Shown here: positions 59,500 to 64,000 of the stretch, piece after piece
Position numbering within the stretch: the first letter of the stretch is position 1
Layout: each line of letters opens with the position of its first letter
From: Whalleya microplaca
Taxonomy: Eukaryota > Ascomycota > Sordariomycetes > Xylariales > Xylariaceae
Reading direction: 5' to 3'
Assembly (NCBI GenBank): GCA_022497155.1
Contig: MU385730.1
Span: 62,001-126,000, forward strand
Length of the DNA stretch: 64,000 nt
Notes under the pieces: generated by a model
What the model was told of the DNA's origin: nothing
Database searches by the model: none
The model's input: the letters and a program-made list of their open reading frames with translations, nothing else
Position numbers and translations under genes: made by a program

Positions 59500-61060
59500 T
59501 TACTAAAAGTAAATAAAACTAACCTGTTTTTAGCGGAATATTAAGAAAAGGCTAATAATTTTAACGAGTTATTATAGGTTATATTAAGTAATTTAGTGCT
59601 ATATAAAAGCCGTTTAGTAGTGCCCGAAAGCGATTTATTACATATCCGGATCGTGGAAAAAGTTTACTCGCGATTAGGTATTATTTATCCCAGTAAAGGA
59701 AAAACTCGAACTTTAATTACTAAGCGATATTAATAGCTAGATTTATACGCGTATATTAGTTAATATATCGATAATTATAACTGCCGGGCTGCTAAAATAC
59801 TAAAAAATAAAACTCCGGGACTATTTAACCTATTTCCCGTACCTAAAAAAACCTGGCAAAATATCGTTATAAATTTTAAAAATATAATAGTTAATAACGA
59901 AAGTAATAATAACTTATTTATTATTATTAACCGACTTAATAAAATTCCGTAGTTAATATTATATAAGCGCACTATAATCGCAAAAACGTTATATAAATAT
60001 ATTATTAAGGATTTTTTAGACTATTAAAATAGCTATAATTAATTATTAGTAATTATAAATCGTAATTTATTTCCGATTTTACTAACGAGCTATCGAAAAT
60101 TTATAGTATAAAATTAAACTTTTTTTTAATAGGGCATAAATAGACTATAAGTTAAATAGAAATTATAAATAAATATATTAATTAAAGATTACAATTATTT
60201 ATCGATTAATTTTAGCGAAACTAGTCCCGCGCGATACTAGCAATAAATATAGTATAAGCTTTTATACCTTACAAATTATTAGGTGGCATGTCGCCCCAAA
60301 AAATACTAATAGAACGATTTATAAAAATATTATTTAATTAGGAAGCTCGGATTCGGGCAGTAGCTCGATTAGCGCCTAAAAAATAATTATCGCATAAAAA
60401 AGCGCAAAAAGTAGCTTAAAAAATATAGAAATATACTAACTATACGCGTTATATAGTAAAAAAAGCGTAAAATCGGATAGTATAATAAGCGAACTAATAT
60501 TATCGGAAGCCGGATTTTAGTATCGGAAATAAAATATATATTTTTAAAAAAATAGGTATAAACATTAACCGATTAAGCAACAAGCTAGACTATTTTATAA
60601 TATGTTAGTATTATAAAATTATCGAAAAAAAACCCGGTAGCTTTAATATATATAAGCTGAAGCTATTAAATAGCTAGCGAAAGTATAAATAGTTTTACGC
60701 CAATCGATTAAGGCGTTTTGCAAATAATCCCGTACTTAAATAAGTAGCCGAAAACTTATTTAGCGAAATTATAAACCTAGTCCTAAAAAAAAGAAATAAA
60801 AGGTCGAAAGGGTATTATTATCCCGCTTATATTATTATAAATTACAGTATTAAATTTAGTAATATAAGTAGGATATAAATTTAAAATAATATCCCGCGAG
60901 TGACTTTAAAAACGCGGCGATAAAATTAAAAAAGTATTACGAAATTAATCCCGAGAAAGTAGGACCCTTAATGCGATTGTAGTAATAAATTAAGGCAGCA
61001 GAATAAAATAGGTTCGATATATTATATAAAAATAACGATAAGGCTAACGGGGCGGTAATA
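59500..61060 (+). pseudogene. F integrase remnant
   Basis: From 59605 (offset +1 from the RT frame, so an indel lies between 59330 and 59600) the frame reads LLHIRIVEKVYSRLGIIYP, then ITKRY**LDLYAYIS. These form the zinc-binding HHCC-type N-terminus with the YYWP-like motif. It continues NYNCRAAKI...LPNPFPVP-like text (FNLFPVPKKTWQNIVINF near 59820-59880), the usual entry to the core whose first catalytic Asp (DF) is now Asn. The C-terminal ~600 bp are Lys/Arg-rich and unresolved. A - strand 65-codon open frame (59775-59972) is an antisense shadow. Confidence 0.8.
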
Positions 61061-61360
61061 AAACGTACGAAACGTCGTTTTTATAGGGTCCGTAATTAAG
61101 AATTAAGAAGTAAAAATTAAGGAATTAAGGAAAGAACGAGCGTATAAAGCGCTTATATAAGGCGTAATTATAAAATAGACATTTAATAAAAAGACTTACA
61201 AATATATAACGTAATTAATTAACTGCTAAAAGAAATGAGGGCCTTAAACGTACTAACTAATCTACTGATTCGAGGGTATTTTTCCTCTGCCTAAAAAGCA
61301 TTTAAATCTGCGGTTCGAGCCTTAGGCGTAGCAAAAACTTAAGTCGAGTCTTTTTTTTTA

Positions 61361-61618
61361 GCGGGAGGGTTATTACGGCCTTAAGCTTTAATTGCCTTAG
61401 TTACTAAATTAGCCTAAGCTTGTAAGTGAGGTAGTTTATATACCTATACCTACACCTATACCTGGCAACCTTAGCGCGTGACTTACACCCTTATTAAAGC
61501 ACCTATATAATTCGGGTGTCGCGTTAGGTAAACTTTTAATCCTTAAGTTACTTTTTCTTATTATTAATATATATATATTAAACCTTTGCGCCTTATTATA
61601 TATTTAACACCTGTGATA
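61361..61618 (+). repeat. F polypurine tract and 3' LTR
   Basis: gcgggagggt (61361-61370) abuts the LTR tattacggccttaagc...cctgtgata (61371-61618, 248 bp), followed by atact. Confidence 0.93.
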
Positions 61619-61865
61619 ATACTGCCGCGACTAATCGCTAAAATTAACGTATAAAAAAGTAAAGAAAGGATGACTTGCCGTGACTAATTACTAGAAACGA
61701 GTTAAAAAAATGGCTATACTGCCGCGACTAATCGCTAAATAACGGGTGAAAAAATTAAATCCGCCGTACTTAAATATAATTTCAGACCGAGAAAAGTATT
61801 TAAAGGACAAGGTCGGCAAGGATAACAAGCGTGATTTAACGCTAAATAATTAAATGTTATTATAC
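61619..61865 (-). other. D2 interior, right segment with tandem repeats
   Basis: Continues the ~48-bp array (units at 61624, 61677, 61721) and then about 95 bp of unique sequence up to element H. The final tatac (61861-61865) is the presumed left target duplication of H. No coding signal. Confidence 0.6.
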
Positions 61866-62093
61866 TGTTATGGGGCTAGTGTGCCGTGGCATATATATAT
61901 CGCTTGTCTTTTTCTTTTACTCTTAGATAAAACACACATAGTTTAGACGGCCTCGTCGCCGATAATAGACATATCTCTCCTTTCGATCAATTGCCGTTAT
62001 AAGTGACTTTTTTGTTTTATCGCTTTAATTACTTCCGATTAGCTAAAGTTATAAAGTGGTATCTCCTTTACTTTGACACCCTGTCTTAAGACA
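61866..62093 (+). repeat. 5' LTR of H
   Basis: tgttatggggctagtg...cttaagaca, TG...CA ends, little RIPed. Confidence 0.9.
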
Positions 62094-62095
62094 TT

Positions 62096-62112
62096 TGGCT
62101 CCCCCGGATAGG
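62096..62112 (+). promoter_or_regulatory. tRNA primer-binding site of H
   Basis: tggctcccccggatagg lies 2 bases after the LTR. It is complementary to a tRNA 3' end of the form CCTATCCGGGGGAGCCA. The tRNA identity needs a search. Confidence 0.72.
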
Positions 62113-64000
62113 CTTTAATTTCTTCGCTTTTCTGATTAATCGAAAAGAACAGTCCAAATAAAGGCAGCAGTGAGATAGGATTAAAAGAAAAGGATTTTAA
62201 TAAAACCCTTAAAACTACTAAATTAACCGAACCTATAAAAAAGAAGCACTAACTAAAAGAAAGAACTGACAGTAAACGATTATTTAAAATAAAAAAGTAA
62301 TGTTAAAAATAAATAAATTAATAGAAAGACTTATAAAAAACCTATAGTATATATTAATAAGCTAGTAATATAGAAATATAGAAATATAAAAAATATAAAG
62401 TATAGGAAATACGAGAATATAATAATACGAAAATATAAAAAAATATAAGTTTTAATAAAGCAAGTTAAATACGAGAAAATTAGTAGTATAAAAAATTAGA
62501 AAAAATTAGGAAATTATAAAATATATAGTAAATAGTGTACAAAAGCGTGCCATAATTTAAACCTATAAGGTAGACTAAAGTGGAATATAGGTAATAAAAA
62601 TAATATCCGAACTTTTGACTGGCTTATAAGTGATTTTATTACGCGATTAATTAATTAGTATAATACGATAGCTAGGTTAGCGACTTGTTATTAAGATTTT
62701 TTTTAAAAGTCTCCTAATTTTTAAGGCTATTATTGGCGTCTTAAGAAATAGCTATAATCTTATATCCAAAATATTAAAAAATTACAACCTAATATAATTA
62801 AAAAAAATAGATTATATTTTTTTAAGATTAAATATAACTGAAGAATTAAAATAGTTAGACAATAAAATATCTTAAACTATATTAAATATAGTTAAAAAGG
62901 AATCCTTCCGACTAACCGATAATTAAGGGACTATTAACCTTACTACTAATTAAAAGCACTAATAAAATAAAAAAAATTCGGTATTATATAATTAGAATAT
63001 TTAATTAGAAATAACTGGCTAAGAGATTTTATCCTTTAGTATAACAAAAGACATATAAGTTAATAAAAAGCTTACGGATTAAAATATAGCTTCCGATTAA
63101 AAGCGATTTACTATAACCGGAAAAACCAGGTTTATAGTAACGGCTACGTTATTAGACTTTCGAAGCTATTTATAGCTTTTATTTAATAAAAATAATATTA
63201 TAAATTAGATCGAAAATGTAATATATATATTCGATAAATACGGTTTAAAAAATAATGTTAAAATTAGGGAAATATTATATTAGACAAATAATCAGATTAA
63301 TAAGCAACAGATCAAAACTTTACTAAAAGGTATTACTATTTAGAAAAAGGCAAAAGTAGTTTTAAAGCGATATTTTAAAATTAGTAACTTAAAGCAGACA
63401 AAAACCCCTATAAAACGGTTGAAAAACTTAAAAGGAGGTAACAGACTATTTAGACCGATAGAAATCTATTATTATGTTTTAAATTATTCGGTTCGGGTAA
63501 AAAATATCCGGAAATAAGGGAAAATTAAAAAATAAAACGTTATTTTTGTTAGTAGTTTATAGCAGAAAATCGATCAAAAAGTTATTAAGCGGATTATATA
63601 GTTTTACTCGAAATTATATAACAAACTTTTCGAACTAGATTACGAAAAAGCCTAAAACGTTATATATATATAAGCGGATATTATAGTCGGCCTAATAAAC
63701 TATAATAGCCGCAATATCTGACAGGTTTTACCCGATCGACCGCATAAGAATAAATCGGTTAATTGTTAGCGTTCGGTTCAGTTCCGCTTACTACTAGTAA
63801 GCCTAAAATAACCTAAAATTATTTTTAAAAAAAAAACTCCATTTTTTTAGCTAAACGAAATAAAAGATTTAATTAAATTTATAAAATAAATATTTATCGT
63901 ATAACTTAAAGCTAACAAAAATTTTACTACATTTATAAAAAAACTTTAATTAATGTTACTTAAATTAAAATATTACGCCCTATAAAGAGAAACCTCTATC
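62113..64000 (+). pseudogene. H gag-like remnant, low-complexity
   Basis: From about 62600 to the window end one + strand frame (for example codons in phase at 63350) can be followed for over 1.3 kb. Its interruptions look like RIP-type point stops. The product is Lys/Gln/Thr/Ile/Asn-rich with no globular motif recognised; reversing RIP in thought would make it Pro/Thr/Glu/Gln-rich, which fits a disordered protein. At 62371-62456 imperfect gaaatata-type tandem units form a Lys/Tyr/Arg-rich repeat. By position after the primer site it is probably Gag, but no capsid or zinc-knuckle signature is visible. Confidence 0.5.

Larger units (their letters stand above)
54182..61618 (+). mobile_element. 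Element F: full-length, best-preserved Ty3/Gypsy retrotransposon
   Basis: 7437 bp, with two 248-bp LTRs (54182-54429 and 61371-61618) and an exact target duplication atact (54177-54181 and 61619-61623). The polypurine tract gcgggagggt is at 61361-61370. On the + strand: gag with a zinc-knuckle remnant, protease, reverse transcriptase and RNase H in one frame, then integrase. No chromodomain was recognised. It is RIPed but less than A, C or I, so frames are still readable. Confidence 0.95.
53019..61865 (-). mobile_element. Element D2: LTR element sharing ends with D1 but with a different interior
   Basis: The LTR at 53019-53273 is followed by a polypurine complement (ttacccccctaaat, 53274-53287), so it is the 3' end of a - strand element. 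The next ~290 bp match D1 (5726-6005). After the shared ttatttaccccc block (about 53568) the interiors diverge. F interrupts it (54182-61618) and H is inserted at 61866. Its 5' LTR must lie outside the window. The interior contains a ~48-bp tandem repeat. Confidence 0.72.
61866..64000 (+). mobile_element. Element H: 5' end of an LTR retrotransposon running out of the window
   Basis: A 228-bp LTR (61866-62093) matching the solo copy at 16037-16266 is followed two bases later by a strong primer-binding site and then about 1.9 kb of coding-like sequence on the + strand. The rest is beyond 64000. No pol motif is within the window, so the superfamily (Gypsy or Copia) is undetermined. Confidence 0.85.

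Noticed and set aside
59775..59972. 65-codon - strand open frame
   Set aside because: Antisense to the integrase N-terminus of F.
61866..62093. Second solo LTR H
   Set aside because: Flanks do not form a duplication and a primer-binding site follows directly, so it is the 5' LTR of an element that leaves the window.
1..64000. Mitochondrial, Plasmodium-like or bacterial AT-rich genome
   Set aside because: LTR retrotransposons with target duplications, and the combination of CpG retention with CpA depletion, indicate RIPed nuclear DNA of a filamentous ascomycete.

Overview
This window is a transposon graveyard from a filamentous ascomycete (Pezizomycotina), with no intact host gene. It is extremely AT-rich. 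TpA is abundant, CpA and TpG are scarce, and CpG is retained. That is the footprint of repeat-induced point mutation (RIP), which turns CpA into TpA on both strands of duplicated DNA. Almost every coding remnant is stopped by TAA, TAG or TGA at places where the family has Gln, Trp or Arg. No tRNA, rRNA, CRISPR array or intron-bearing host gene was recognised. The species cannot be named; an AT-rich, possibly pericentromeric or subtelomeric block is likely.

Nearly the whole window is explained as nested LTR retrotransposons of the Ty3/Gypsy (Metaviridae) type, several carrying a chromodomain. The labels are mine. G (1-~3166, +) is a 3' remnant cut by the window edge. An LTR-A fragment (~3200-3327) is broken by E1 (3328-~5412, +), the 5' part of family E. 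I (~5413 to ~40.6 kb, -) is a large chromodomain element holding many later insertions: D1 (5471-15167, -, gag-only) lies in its 3' LTR, with A (6006-13398, +) inside D1. Also in I are a solo LTR of family H (16037-16266), C (20422-35027, -) with J (27091-34776, +) inside it, and a 1.18-kb hAT-type non-autonomous DNA transposon (35442-36623). E2 (~40.65-44445, +) is the 3' half of family E and holds three solo LTRs. E3 (44446-53018, -) is a nearly complete E copy inserted 46 bp into the E2 3' LTR, so E2 and E3 form a large inverted repeat; E3 carries two solo LTRs. D2 (from 53019, -) is inserted in the outer LTR of E3 and is interrupted by F (54182-61618, +, the best-preserved polyprotein) and by H (61866 to the window end, +).

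Most insertions were placed by matching LTR lengths and 5-bp (8-bp for hAT) target duplications. Several of these duplications differ only by one C/T or G/A change, as expected if RIP acted after insertion. Short solo LTRs keep a more normal base composition than the long element bodies around them.

Functionally the window is silent, decayed heterochromatin. Four unrelated element families (A, C, I and J) ended in chromodomains, which fits preferential integration into already methylated, H3K9me-marked DNA and would explain the nesting. The items most worth following are the extra ~3-kb tail of I beyond its chromodomain, the gag-only D family with two different interiors, the hairpin-rich E LTR, and the chronology recorded by the nest.
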